DNA of 64,000 nt, from NCBI RefSeq assembly GCF_030272615.1, contig NC_081409.1, forward strand, positions 210,039,190 through 210,103,189, read 5' to 3'. The position numbers were made by a program, and so were the translations under genes. The notes beneath the pieces were generated by a model, which saw only the letters and a list, made by a program, of their open reading frames with translations, made no database searches and was not told the origin of the DNA. This DNA comes from Cryptomeria japonica (Eukaryota > Streptophyta > Pinopsida > Cupressales > Cupressaceae). Position 1 is the first letter of the stretch, and each line of letters opens with the position of its first letter. This document shows, one piece after another, positions 45,420-56,300 of the stretch.

Positions 45420-47267
45420 TCAGATGGTGATGACATTTATTTGATGATCTTCAGCTGATATATGGTTGATAGTGTTATTGTAGATGTGATTAATACGAGC
45501 TCCGCATGTATCATCTGAAGTTGATGCTCTATCCTTGTTGTAATTTGGGAGAGGATTTTTAAAGGCTCCATGATCATCATTTGTTTTGAGACCATCAACT
45601 ATTAAGTCACCTCGATCAATCATGTCCTGGACTATGTGTTTCAATCTCATGCACTCGTTTGTTCTATGACCCTTGTTGCGATGGAAATCACAATAGTGTG
45701 AATCATTCCACCAAGGTGGTTTGATTGGGGGTTCATAATTGTTGATTGGAGGCAAAGAAAGAATTTTGTTTGCCAAAAGTTCTCTGAATGTTGATTCTAA
45801 TGATTGTACCAGTGGCGTAAAAATACGCTTTTGGAAATTGTTTGTGTTGCGTGAATTGTTGTTAGGTCCTGGATTCATGTTTTTGCTTTGAGTATCGTTG
45901 GTGTTGTTTGTGTTGAGCTGTCCTTGATCAGTGTTTGGTGCATATGTGTTAGCATTTGGTGCAGCATTTTTAAGATTTTTCGTGTTCTGAGGATTTCCGG
46001 ATAATGCAAGCACTGGTTGCTTAGATTTGGGATCATATGATTCATTGTTGCCTTCGTTTTTTTTTCGAGTCCAAAATCGAGATTTGTCAAGGTTGGTGTT
46101 GTTTTGGTTATTGTAGTTTGATGAGTTTGTTCCTTCCTTGTAGAATTTGAGTGTTCCCTTTTTGACACATGCTTCCTCTACTTGAATGCCATTTTCAATC
46201 AATTTAGCGAAAGATGGTATGCATTGAAGTTTTAGTCTGTAACTCATTTCGCCATTCAAGTTATCAATGAAGATTTCCATTTTCTCCTTTTTAGGAATAT
46301 CTCGAGGATATCTAGATACCATGCGTCGCCAGCGTTGAAGGAATGCCATGAATGTTTCATTGTTCTTTTGTTTGGTATTGCAAACATCTAGCATGGTTAT
46401 GGCATGTTGGATGTTGTAGGAATAGTGGGTTATGAATTTGTTAACCAATTCATCAAATGATCTAACAGGTGGCAAAATTTTGGATAACCATTCCATGGTT
46501 TGCCCTCCCAAGCTTCTGGGGAATAACCTCATCAAATAGGTGTCATCATGGGCGAATTCAAGGCTTAGTGTGCAAAATTCCCGTACATGATCTCTAGGAT
46601 CACTTTTCCCATCATATTTATCAAATTTGGGAACGTCCGAGTTTGGAGGAAAAGGCACCATGTTCAAGCTTCTGTCAAATGGATAAGGACAGATTTCATT
46701 TAAAGAGTACCGCACTGTTGTCCCTTGTTGCATATCCTGTATTTGCCTTTGCAACATTTGCATTTGTTGAGTAAGGGTTGCCAAGGGTATATTGTCTTGC
46801 CGAGGAAAAAGTTCTTGCCTTGTATTGGTTCTCAGCTGAAAAGGTGTGGTAAATGGTATATGTTGCTCTGGTGTTTCTAGCTCAGGTATACGCATTTCTG
46901 GTATGCGTTGTTCTGGAATGTGTTGTTCAAAGTTATGTTGTTCAGGTATGCAAGTTTCTTCTTCTCTGTGTTGTTCTTGATATGCATATTGCCGAGATCC
47001 GGTTTGAAAAATGTTTGGGTCGAAATCTTCAGGAAGTTTAACGCCCTTGCTTGTGAGCATCAACAGATATTTTTCCTTGTCATTTTCCATGAGTTTTTCG
47101 ACAAGTTTTTGGAAGGAAGGATTTACTTGACATTCCCGAAGAAGGGCTTCAGTAATTTCAGGTTCTTCTATAGGTGGAACTTCAAAAGGATTCGATAATC
47201 TTCGATTCATACTGGACTTAGCGGGTGTCTCGCTTTGTTTGTTACTTTGAGAGTGAGTAACAGGCAT
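45420..47267 (-). CDS. Tat gag (capsid/nucleocapsid)
   Basis: 615 residues, uninterrupted from ATG 47267 to TGA 45420-45422. An in-frame TTG further upstream is not used as a start here. The N-terminal third carries a five-residue repeat (EQHIPEQRIPEMRIPE, near 46870-46960). The Retrotrans_gag capsid region follows (FPRSLGGQTMEWLSKI, FMAFLQRWRRM, about 46150-46600), then an Asn-rich linker. A zinc finger of the form CX2HX4HX4C (CDFHRNKGHRTNEC, near 45650-45690) and a short tail complete it. Gag assembles the particle and binds genomic RNA. The protease region follows in the same frame beyond the TGA, so pol would need readthrough; alternatively the TGA is a recent mutation. Confidence 0.92.
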   Translation of the reverse strand: MPVTHSQSNKQSETPAKSSMNRRLSNPFEVPPIEEPEITEALLRECQVNPSFQKLVEKLMENDKEKYLLMLTSKGVKLPEDFDPNIFQTGSRQYAYQEQHREEETCIPEQHNFEQHIPEQRIPEMRIPELETPEQHIPFTTPFQLRTNTRQELFPRQDNIPLATLTQQMQMLQRQIQDMQQGTTVRYSLNEICPYPFDRSLNMVPFPPNSDVPKFDKYDGKSDPRDHVREFCTLSLEFAHDDTYLMRLFPRSLGGQTMEWLSKILPPVRSFDELVNKFITHYSYNIQHAITMLDVCNTKQKNNETFMAFLQRWRRMVSRYPRDIPKKEKMEIFIDNLNGEMSYRLKLQCIPSFAKLIENGIQVEEACVKKGTLKFYKEGTNSSNYNNQNNTNLDKSRFWTRKKNEGNNESYDPKSKQPVLALSGNPQNTKNLKNAAPNANTYAPNTDQGQLNTNNTNDTQSKNMNPGPNNNSRNTNNFQKRIFTPLVQSLESTFRELLANKILSLPPINNYEPPIKPPWWNDSHYCDFHRNKGHRTNECMRLKHIVQDMIDRGDLIVDGLKTNDDHGAFKNPLPNYNKDRASTSDDTCGARINHIYNNTINHISAEDHQINVITI

Positions 47268-48125
47268 TTTAGTAGAAGCTTTCAGTGATGAAAGGGACAA
47301 AAGCCTCTTCGATGTGTTGTTCGGGCGTTGGTGGTTCTGGTCGAGATGTGTTATATGTGATGCACTCGTCAGGCAAGAATGCTGGATTGATCTTTCCGCT
47401 ATGGTTTATGGTTTGATTAAAAGCAGACTTTTGACAGTATGCTCTTATCTTCAAGGGTTCCTTGTCAAATTCGCTAGATTTGTTTTGGATATAACGTTTG
47501 ACGTGATGAAGGAATACCCGATGAGATTTGAAGAGTTGACGATTGATGTATAAAAACTTATTTCTCTTGATGAATTTGAAAAAACTAGGTTGTCATTTCT
47601 TCAACGTGATGTTACGATAGAGGTTCTTTCTTCTCAGAATAAGGGGATTAGTCATGCAAGAGTGATCAATGATTTCCTTTGATTTGTTTGGATTCAGTTG
47701 GTTCTTGTTTTTGAAAATTTCAAATCTTACTTTATCAGAATGAAGGTTTAAATGACCCTTCACGACAAAGCATGTCAAATGATATGGATAAAAGCTTCCC
47801 GGTCTGGAAACTGGATTTGATGATTTGAGAATTTTAAACAAGTGTTTTGAGATAGAAATCCGTAAGATGGTAAAGGATTTTGTTGACACTGATGATGAAA
47901 ATTTTTCCGGATTATGATAGGAGAGACATCCTCTATTGTGCGATTTATTTAGGATTCGGACAACTTTGTTTGACACAAATTTAGCTTTGAGAAAAGTTTT
48001 TAATAGTTTGTTTTTGTCACTCTGGTTTGATAAAAGATGATTTTTGATGAAAAAGTCTTCTAAAATGTTTTTGAAAATTTCAAAAAAAATTTAGTTTTGG
48101 ACTCTCTGTTTTTCGGCCTTGGATC

Positions 48126-48637
48126 ACGTGCTAAAACAGAGTTTATATGCGCTACTGAATTTACCTAATGCACTAAAGGAATGAGCACACGTGCTAATCT
48201 GCCCCTAGATACGCGCTAAAGTTTGGATTTTGGAAAATTTTTGTTTAACTGGTGAAAAATCTACGCGCTATACTGGGCCTTACACGCGCTAACTGTTGGA
48301 GTATATGCACTAAAATATGGTTCCTACGCGCTAAGCTGTTTCTTCCACGCGCTAAAGTTAGGACTGTTGAAAATTTGTTGTTGAATTTTTTTGAAAAAGT
48401 TACGCGCTACACTGGGCCTGTGAAGCGCTAACTGTTTTGTTTTATGCGCTAATTTTTTGTTTCTACGCGCTAAAATTTTGCTTTTACGCGCTAGACTGTT
48501 TTTTGGATGCGCTAAAGGATGTTACACTATTTTTCCTTAGGATTGGAACGCTACTGTTTTAACTCCATGCGCTAATTGGAGGTTTGGATGCGCTAACAAA
48601 CGTCTTCCACGGGCTAAGATGTTGTTTTTATACGCTA
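48126..48637 (-). repeat. Array D: TAGCGCGT/TAGCGCAT words every 21 bp
   Basis: Written on +, words (A)CGCGCTA or ATGCGCTA start at 48126, 48147, 48168, 48189 (then 48211); 48263, 48284, 48305, 48326, 48347; 48402, 48423, 48444, 48465, 48486, 48507; and 48547, 48567, 48588, 48609, 48630. Within blocks the step is 21 bp almost without exception. Two inter-block linkers are alike (GAAAAT.TG..., ending TTGAAAAA or GTGAAAAA before the next word) and are followed by ACTGGGCCT in the first unit of the next block. Spacers between words differ. Confidence 0.9.
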
Positions 48638-49204
48638 GATTGCCCTGATTTTTCTGTTTGGGTGATCTTTTGAGGTTTTTGATTTTTGTTAAGAAATTTT
48701 TCAAGTTTGATGGATGATTTTCTGAAGTAATAAATGCAAGCACGGTACAAAAAGTACAACCATTTTGCCTAGTCTAACAAAAAGTGTATGTTCTGCGAGG
48801 ATGTGTTCAAATCCCCAGTGTTTTAACAGGTTTGGATACAAGGAAGACACTTCAAAAAGACTCTTTATTCAAGGGTCATAAATAACATCATAGCCCACTA
48901 TTCTTGATACTCTGTCGGCTCAAACAGTCGTGTCACCCCCTAGAGGGCGCCCGTTTTTTTGCCTTTTGCCAAAAATTAACCCAAAGTGAATTGCTTCACA
49001 GTTGAGTAGTTATCTTGGGAGATATATGGTGAGTAATCTTGGGGGCGGATTCTTCCCCACCCTTGCACTATGATGTTACAAATGTCTGGTTACTGACTCG
49101 GTTCAAAGTTTCTAATTCTATGGTTCTTAATCAGGCTTCCCGTTCGGTCGTCAGTGATAAACTCCCTCAGGAGGCTTCCCAACCTTTAGAACAAAGGCTT
49201 TACG

Positions 49205-49500
49205 TATCTCGAGGATACTAGGGGAAGGCTAATCACTGCGCACAACCGTTGAAAAGGACTTTCGTCACTTTCCACATTTGATTATAGTGGGTTAAAATTC
49301 TTGGCGTCAAAGTCGTTCCCCACTTAGGTCGTTCCCTTCACACCGGCCATAAATGGCTTTAAGAGTTGATTGCAACTCCTCGGGAAGGCAGGCCTGCTAA
49401 AGGTTTTAATGCTTGAATTACTAAAAGCTGTAAGAGTGGTTTGGATTTTTTATCACCCAGTTAAGGGGAGAGCATATTCCTACCACTTTCGAGACAAAGC
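49205..49500 (-). other. Leader block conserved between Tat-type elements
   Basis: Shares order and wording with 905-1165, and part of it with 29690-29850: GAGGATACTAGGGGA, TTTCGTCAC, AGGTCGTTCCCTTCACAC, GGCAGGCCTGCTAAAGG, TTTTTTATCACCCAGTTAAG and GGGGAGAGCATATTCCTACC. The surrounding leader is not alignable, so this piece is kept more strongly than its neighbours. Function unknown; packaging or dimerisation of genomic RNA is one possibility. Confidence 0.6.
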
Positions 49501-50146
49501 AATCAATTTTATTTTAGCCTTTCAAATCAGTGATTTTGCTAAAATCTATGTGGAGATGTTGCTCCACAAAACATGGTGTTTATTTTATCCTGTCAAAGCA
49601 ATGATTTGCTGATCTATGAAAGGAATTTTGTCAACAAAGCAAAATTTTCGATGTGTTGGTCAATAAAAGAAATCGTTAAAAGGGGAAGATCTTCCCTCTT
49701 TAGTTGTAATTGACTCTGGACTTGTGTGATTCTTTTACTTGACAGAAATTTGAAGTGAATCCTTTTATGCACCAAAGGATGGTGAGGTTCTTTTTAAAAC
49801 TTTTGCCAAAATAAAATTTTGTTGGTTCTTTTTAGAGCTTCCAAAATGAAGTGTTTTTCTCCTAAAAAAAAGCAAGAAGATGTTGGATAGTAATTCGTTT
49901 TATAGCCCAAAAGAAACTAGTGAGTTCATTTTTAAGACTAAAAGATGTTTTAAAATTTTAAACTAACTTAACTAAGTTAGAGAAAATTTTAACTATCTAA
50001 AAATGCTAAAATCACGCTCCCTTCTGCAACAAATGTGGTTAGCAACCTGCAAGCAAACCAAAGAAAATTGTGAGCTGATTTGGTGGACTTCCACAAGTCT
50101 AAAATTTCTTTTTCGGTTACAATTTTAAAATTTTCCCTTATTTGTT

Positions 50147-50555
50147 ATGCGCTACAGAAAGGCTTTTATGCGCTACAATAGAGACAGGATGCGCTACAAC
50201 TATTTTCCGCTGTGCTACACTGTTCAATGAATGCGCTATTTTGCAAGTTAGAAGTGCTGTTCTGTGGTTTTGCTGAGACCTGCAAGAAAATTTTGAATCT
50301 GATGCGCTAATGTTGGAACCGCACGCACTGAATGATGGACTATAAGCGCTGAACTGTGGATTGTATGCGCTATTCTGGTTATTGTCTGCGCTACTCTATG
50401 TTTTACCCGCGTCGAGACCTACAGGAAAAGGTTAGTAGGGTTATGCGCTAAAGTACAGTCATCACGCACTGTAGTATGGGCCCTACGCGCTAAACAGTGG
50501 GCGGGATGCGCTACGCTGTTTCCTTGATGCGCTAAACAGTGAGTTGAAAGCGTTA
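50147..50555 (-). repeat. Array E: three blocks of six 21 bp units
   Basis: Words (ATGCGCTA or variants on +) start at 50147, 50168, 50189, 50210, 50231, 50252; at 50302, 50323, 50344, 50365, 50386, 50407; and at 50443, 50464, 50485, 50506, 50527, 50548. Each block has exactly six units at exactly 21 bp. The linkers between and after blocks share GAGACCTGCAAGAAAA-like and GGTTAGT-like sequence, so the blocks form a higher-order repeat. In every block the sixth word is the most degenerate (AAGTGCTG, CCGCGTCG, AAGCGTTA). Confidence 0.93.
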
Positions 50556-50620
50556 ATTCATTTTTCCCGCGTGCCTGCAAAAGAGGTTAGTTTCAAAAAC
50601 CGATATGATATTTGGGGTCG

Positions 50621-50639
50621 GGCCCCACAGTGGGCGCCA
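50621..50639 (-). other. Tat primer-binding site
   Basis: The minus strand reads TGGCGCCCACTGTGGGGCC, four bases after the 5' LTR. It begins with the TGG that pairs with a tRNA CCA end. I cannot name the tRNA with certainty. Confidence 0.8.
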
Positions 50640-50643
50640 AAAA

Positions 50644-52061
50644 TGTATGCGGAAAAAGTGGGCGAATAAAACTTAATATGTGAAAATATGTTAGAATACT
50701 AGTCCACACACACACACAGGACTTCTTGATGCAAGCTATGGAGTAACGTAGTGTTACTCAGCTTCCCAAGGAGGGTCCCATGGTTCTCTATCTCACAATG
50801 TCCCTCAAACCAATGTTTTTGCTCTCAGATCACTGAGCAAAATGGTTTAGGGATGGCAAATATGAGAATGAGAGATGCTTTGATAGATTTTAGTATGAAA
50901 TGGAGATTAAGCTATGTATGATTCTAAAATGCAATACACTAAATGATAAGATGACGAGGTTAGTATGAATGCTATCCTAGCATACTATATTTAATCTATG
51001 ATTGAACTAAAATGATAAAGAAAGTACTCTAATATGCATATTTAGTCTAATTCCTGATCTAAAAGAGGCTAAATGATGAGCATAAAAAATGATAAGAAAG
51101 CTTGAAAGAATTTGAGCATAAGTGTAATGCTTCAAATTTGAAAGATGATTGTTAAAAATGGAGGAATGAGAGCTCTATTTATAGCATAAACAGGGCAATG
51201 GATGGTCAAGATTGAAAGGTTTAATCAAGGGCCAGGTTTGAAAGTTGGGGATCCATGTGCACAATTGGCACCAATGAAATGGTGACAAATGTCAACATAG
51301 GGTTGGGTTGAGAGAAGAGGTGGAGGCATTAAAGGCCTGAGAAGACCTCATGGTTATCTAAAGGCTAAGGGTCAAGTCTAAGTTAGGCTTACCCACTGGA
51401 TTAAGAGTTAATCCAAGGATAAACCTTTGTGCAAATGATTAAGAGATAATCATGGTCAAAGCATTAATGGACTGATGAGACCTTTGGGTTGGATAGAGGT
51501 TGAGTCAAAACAAATGTTTTAACCATGTGGGAGGGTTTGAATTAACCATTAATGGTTATTGGAGACTTTGGGGATTAAGTGGTTGAAGGTTGGAAGCCTT
51601 CAATGGTTATCAAAGACTTTAAGGGTTTTGAGAAGTGACTTCCCTTTGCTTAGGGATGTGACAAAGTTTAGAGGAGGGGTTAGGTTAATTAGAAGCGATT
51701 AGAAGATTCTAGAAGGGATTAGAAAGGGGTTTGGGATTTTGCAAGTGGATGAAGGGATAATAGGATTTAATTGAAATAAAGTAATTTAATTCAATTTGGT
51801 TGTAATTAAATAAATTTGATTTATTCAATTTGGGATAACTATTTAATTAAATTTGAATTTAATTAAAAGTGGATAGGGGGGATTTAATTAAATAAAATGA
51901 TTTATTCATTAAATGGTATAATGAATTTAATTTAAATAAATTGAGTAATTTACTTAATTAAATAGAGGAAGGTGGATAATTTAATTAAATTGGATTTAAT
52001 CAAATAGAGAAATGAACATAAAATATTCATTTAGGAATATGGTCATTTTTATACGTCTACA
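50644..52061 (-). mobile_element. Tat 5' LTR
   Basis: 1418 bp, nearly identical to 33538-34960. By eye the two differ at about a dozen bases, the CA-repeat length and one or two single-base indels. That is roughly 1 percent divergence, much less than between the two copia LTRs to the left. Confidence 0.95.
51175..51183 (-). promoter_or_regulatory. TATA box of the Tat 5' LTR
   Basis: TATAAATAG on the minus strand in a CTATAAATAGAGC context. Transcription would start about 30 bp further on (near 51145) and read through arrays E and D towards gag. The 3' LTR has the same box. Confidence 0.7.
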
Positions 52062-52300
52062 ATGACTATTTTCCTTAAACCTTTGTGTCAAGCAATGAAC
52101 ATCATGGCAAACATCTTTGATAACCACCACTATCTCAACAAATTGTCTTACTAATGTGTCACCTTCAATTTCTTCATGTAGACTAAATTTTGCACATCAA
52201 TAGTCTCAAATCTGCTTTGATATCATTCAAATTTGCTTGTCATCAATTCACAATATATCCCCTTAAACATCTAATACAAAGATCAATAAACTTTCCAACA
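52062..52300 (-). mobile_element. Copia-type 3' LTR, second part
   Basis: Begins with the ATGAC duplication and continues the LTR started at 33125; it ends CTTTCCAACA. Just beyond (about 52301-52332) the minus strand reads GGGGGGAGTAGTGGGG, a copia-like purine tract. This supports a minus-strand 3' LTR into which the Tat element jumped. No target duplication of the copia itself was identified. Confidence 0.6.
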
Positions 52301-53340
52301 ACAACACACCCCACTACTCCCCCCTGAGAGTAGCAAGAACATCAATCTAGGAGGCAAAGATTAAGCCTTCAACCTTTGAAAGGTGTACCACACTTATGCA
52401 TCAAACTCAACAGAAACACCAAACCGTAGACAAAGAAACTTGCAATAATACACAACCATATCTAGACCAAGCTCATTCTAGAACACCAAATTTGAACTCC
52501 AAGTTTGACATCAATGAAAACACGACTCAAACATCAATCAAACAACTCAAATTTCCACTAGGCTCTACCTCCTTTGAGCTTGTTATATTGGTAAACTTTG
52601 ACTTCCTATTGTGGAGGCTGCTTCTTTCATGGGTATTTTTTTATGGCCCCTTCTTCCCCTACCATTTGGTGAGTTCTTTTGGTGTGAATCCCCTGGAACT
52701 TCTTGTTTCGAGTTTCAATTTAGATCTTCCTTGTCCTGGTTTGTGGGAGAAGGCCTCTTCTCCTATGATCTTTCTTACTGAAAGGGTCCCCATAGATACT
52801 GATGATAGTGGACCTATAGAGGTGGTCCAAGATGTTTTGTTAGCAGGACTAAATCCACTAGTCTTGAAGGTTTAGGAATGCCTTTCGAAACCCTGCGAGT
52901 TTATTTGCACTAGCTTACTCAATGGTTTCTCTCTTGAACTGGCTAGGTATTTTTTCTATCACTAGTTTTTTAGGTGTCTCTAGATTATGGTGGTTTCCCC
53001 CTTGTCGAAGCTACAAGGTGGTCCTACTGGTAAAAGGTTGCAAAATGCCTTTCAAAATCAATTGTTTTTTGTTTGTTCCCTTGGCTATACACTAGTGCTA
53101 GTGCAAAGGGGTACTTCAAGAAGATAGTTCGAGGTTCCTTAGTAAACCTCTCTATTTTGATTAGGTATTTTTGGTGTGTTGGGACCCATGTCTCGTTAGT
53201 TTGTTGTTCTAGTCAAAAGAATCCTTTCAAAAAAGGTCTAGCCTTTTTGGTGTTTTCTTGGTGGTCTCACTACTTGTGAGTTCTTCCCTTTTATGTGCTT
53301 ATGTGATGGTTTTATTAGGGTTCAGGCCTCTCCGAGTTTT
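52301..53340. other. Decayed interior of a copia element and unassigned DNA
   Basis: 52301-52560 would be the 3' end of the interior of the minus-strand copia. No domain survives. 52560-53340 has T/G-rich open stretches without recognisable motifs, similar in composition to 32363-33124. Confidence 0.35.
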
Positions 53341-56300
53341 ATCTAATCAAAACTCTATAATATATGTAAGAGTTTGTAAAATTGAAAGAAAATTACTCTT
53401 TGTAAGTGTTTTTAATATATGTTAAATGGATCATTATTTGAATAAAACGTATAATATACTAGCGATAAACATATCTCCAAAATTGAAAGTAACTCAAATT
53501 ACAAACATTCAAAACCAAAACATATATAATTTTTTGATTGAGTTGGATAGCCAGTCAACCTAGATGCTCTAACATCAAATGGGCACTATCAACCTAGGAT
53601 ATCTTGTTTTCACTCATAGATATGTCACAAAGAAAAAAATTGAACCAACTTCTTCCACAAATTTTATATTAAAAACATCAATGGCAAAAAAAAATTAGAG
53701 AAAATGTGTGTGGTATTCTCTCAAAATGATAGAGAATCTTGCAAGCTAAGTCAACTTGAGAAAATAAACATAGGAATAAGTATGAATTCCATATCATAGT
53801 TCTTGGAAAATTAAATAAGATAATTATTGAGGCAAAATATTTTGTAGAATATTAAAGATGTGTATGAAGAAAAACAGTTGATATAAACAAGTTGATTAGT
53901 ACAAAACACAAATAGTTATCCTATAACTAACATTATAAATTAAATGGTGAGATGTATAGAAATAATGTACATAATCTTAAGATTACTAAGAAAATATTTT
54001 ATATTTCGTAGCTACAATAAAGTCAAACAATTATCTAGAAGATGAGTAAAACAGTCAGTTTTATATTGCTAAATATATTTGATTCAATGAAGCTTTCATT
54101 GATATTTAAAAAAAATCATTTCTAAATCATGTTTTACATTATGATTCTCAAACTTAACATAAAAATGATTTAAAACTTATATTATAAAGAAAAACAAAAT
54201 CTAATTATAAAATATAATGAAATACAAAATAAAAAACTCAAATATTTTAAAATAATCATAATAAAATAACATTATAAATATTTTATTATTATTAACTTTA
54301 TTAAACAACACTACATACTTCTAGAATACATAGTTTTAAACAATAACTTACAAATCAAGTTCAATAAAAAATAATAATAAAAAATTGAAATCACATGATT
54401 AACCTATAATCTCTTCTTCCCAATAATTATAGCAATTTTTATCGATTCCCATCACATCATAACTTATAAATTTAAACTACAATTAAAATATGTGCTGATT
54501 GATAAAAACCAACCACCCAAAATAATTACACTATGTTCTTATGTTTAATGCTTATTATATGGTCACAGGGAAAATCCTTCCTTTACAAGTCTTTTAAATA
54601 CATTTTCTGCCATCTATTTCCAAATATATTTTGTAAATTATGGCATTTTTTAATTCAGTATCACGGGAAAACACTAATGTCATGATTTTGCAGAAAACGA
54701 CAAAGCGTCCATTGAAAACAATTTGGGTGGGACGTGGGATTCAACTAGAGTAGCTGAATTTTGGGTGAATTGAATTATAAATATTTAGATGATGATTTGG
54801 TAGTTTGTTAATAATTTAAAAAATATATAGAAATTTAGAGAAATATTTAAAAAATATTTTAATTTATGATATTGATGATTTTCAAAGATATTCATATGAA
54901 ATATAATAAGAATTAATCACAAGATTTAATATATAATTATATTTTGAAGGTATGCATTTTTCAGTATTATTATAAACTTTTCAAGAATAAATTATGTTAA
55001 AAATGTATTATTCTTAGCAATTTAAAGAAGTTGTAGACTTGTCTATTGTTTATTTTATACATATTGATAGTTACATTGAATCACTTATTGAATAAATTTC
55101 AATATTTAGTGTTTTTTTTTCTACAATTCATTTTTATACAATTATAATATGTTGTGTACAATACAAACAATGACTACATGAAGCCGGACCAAGACAATCA
55201 AATAAATAGAAAACAATATATTATAATAACATGAAAAACATTAATATCATGACACACTTTATAGAATATTATAAAAATAAATCATATTATAGTTGGTCGT
55301 GACATAAAAAATATTAATGATATTTCTTATACACATTGACATAATTGAAGAAGAGAAAGAAAGAAAATCAAGACTACTATTTATGAATTGGTGCAACACT
55401 ATTGTGGGTGATTGAAATTTGTATTGACATCAAGGCATCATGTATACTATGGTGACAACGATTAAACTACATCAAGAATATATTAACATCTCAAATAAAA
55501 ATTCTTGATGCATATTTTTTCATAAAATCACCTTCCTAATTACATTATATTGACACTACCATGTTAGGTCTTAATTTCAATTAACATAAGAACATGCATG
55601 GCAATGTACTTCTATTGAAAGAGATGCATACAATTATTAAAATATTACTTTATTACAAATGGAAAGAATATTTCTTCTAGACCTCCTGATGTGCTCTTCA
55701 CATATATTGAATGTTTCTAAAATCACAAACGACATAAGTAAATGTAGCCATAGAAACATTAATTAAGATATCAAAGAATAGATCCTATACAAATTGAATT
55801 TAGCCATGAAAGTTCATGAATATAGCGTTCATTAAAGAAATTAGTTATGAAGATATCAATAATAAAATAGAGACAAGGATCACAAATGGTGATCTTCTAG
55901 TTTAGATGAGAATATTGAGGATACCATGATCCATGAATGAAGGGCTTTAACTTGATCAACAATAGTGAATATCAAATCAACCCTCTACATTACTCATTTA
56001 TATCGCTCCTTTTCAACAATAGCTCTTGTGACATTTTTATGGTTAAATTCAATGTCATTTTGATGGAGGTTTTTCAATGATTTTATTTTCTAATAAATAG
56101 AATAGGTACAATCCTTGGGTTATTAATTTCAACAAAACAACATCATAACTATCAAATTTCATAATCACGCATGATTGCATCTCTAGTAGTCAATTAAATG
56201 TTTATGATAGAATATATTCTTACAATAGCTAATATTTAATTAGTGAAGCCAACATCCACCAAAATATTATTCACCAAGCAGTAGCATCATAAATTGTTGA

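Larger units (their letters stand above)
47268..50620 (-). other. Long leader of the Tat genomic RNA
   Basis: 3.35 kb between primer site and gag. Contains arrays E (50147-50555) and D (48126-48637) and the conserved block at 49205-49500. No long open frame. Other parts (47268-48120, 48640-49200, 49500-50140) hold nothing I recognise. Confidence 0.7.
33538..52061 (-). mobile_element. Complete Tat-lineage Ty3/gypsy element, 18.5 kb
   Basis: Bounded by 1423 and 1418 bp LTRs and the ATGAC duplication. In element order (minus strand): 5' LTR, primer site, a 3.3 kb leader with 21 bp arrays E and D, gag, protease with G-patch, RT, RNase H, archaeal-type RNase H, integrase. Then come an antisense PMD gene (on +), array C, the purine tract and the 3' LTR. 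The extra RNase H, large size and antisense gene mark the Tat lineage (relatives of Ogre, Grande and Retand). By eye the LTRs differ at about a dozen bases plus a few small indels, so the insertion is recent compared with its neighbours. Four in-frame stops make this copy non-autonomous unless suppressed. Confidence 0.95.

Noticed and set aside
52396-52875. 159-codon open frame on +
   Set aside because: No recognisable motif; it lies in decayed copia interior and ordinary-looking debris, so probably chance.
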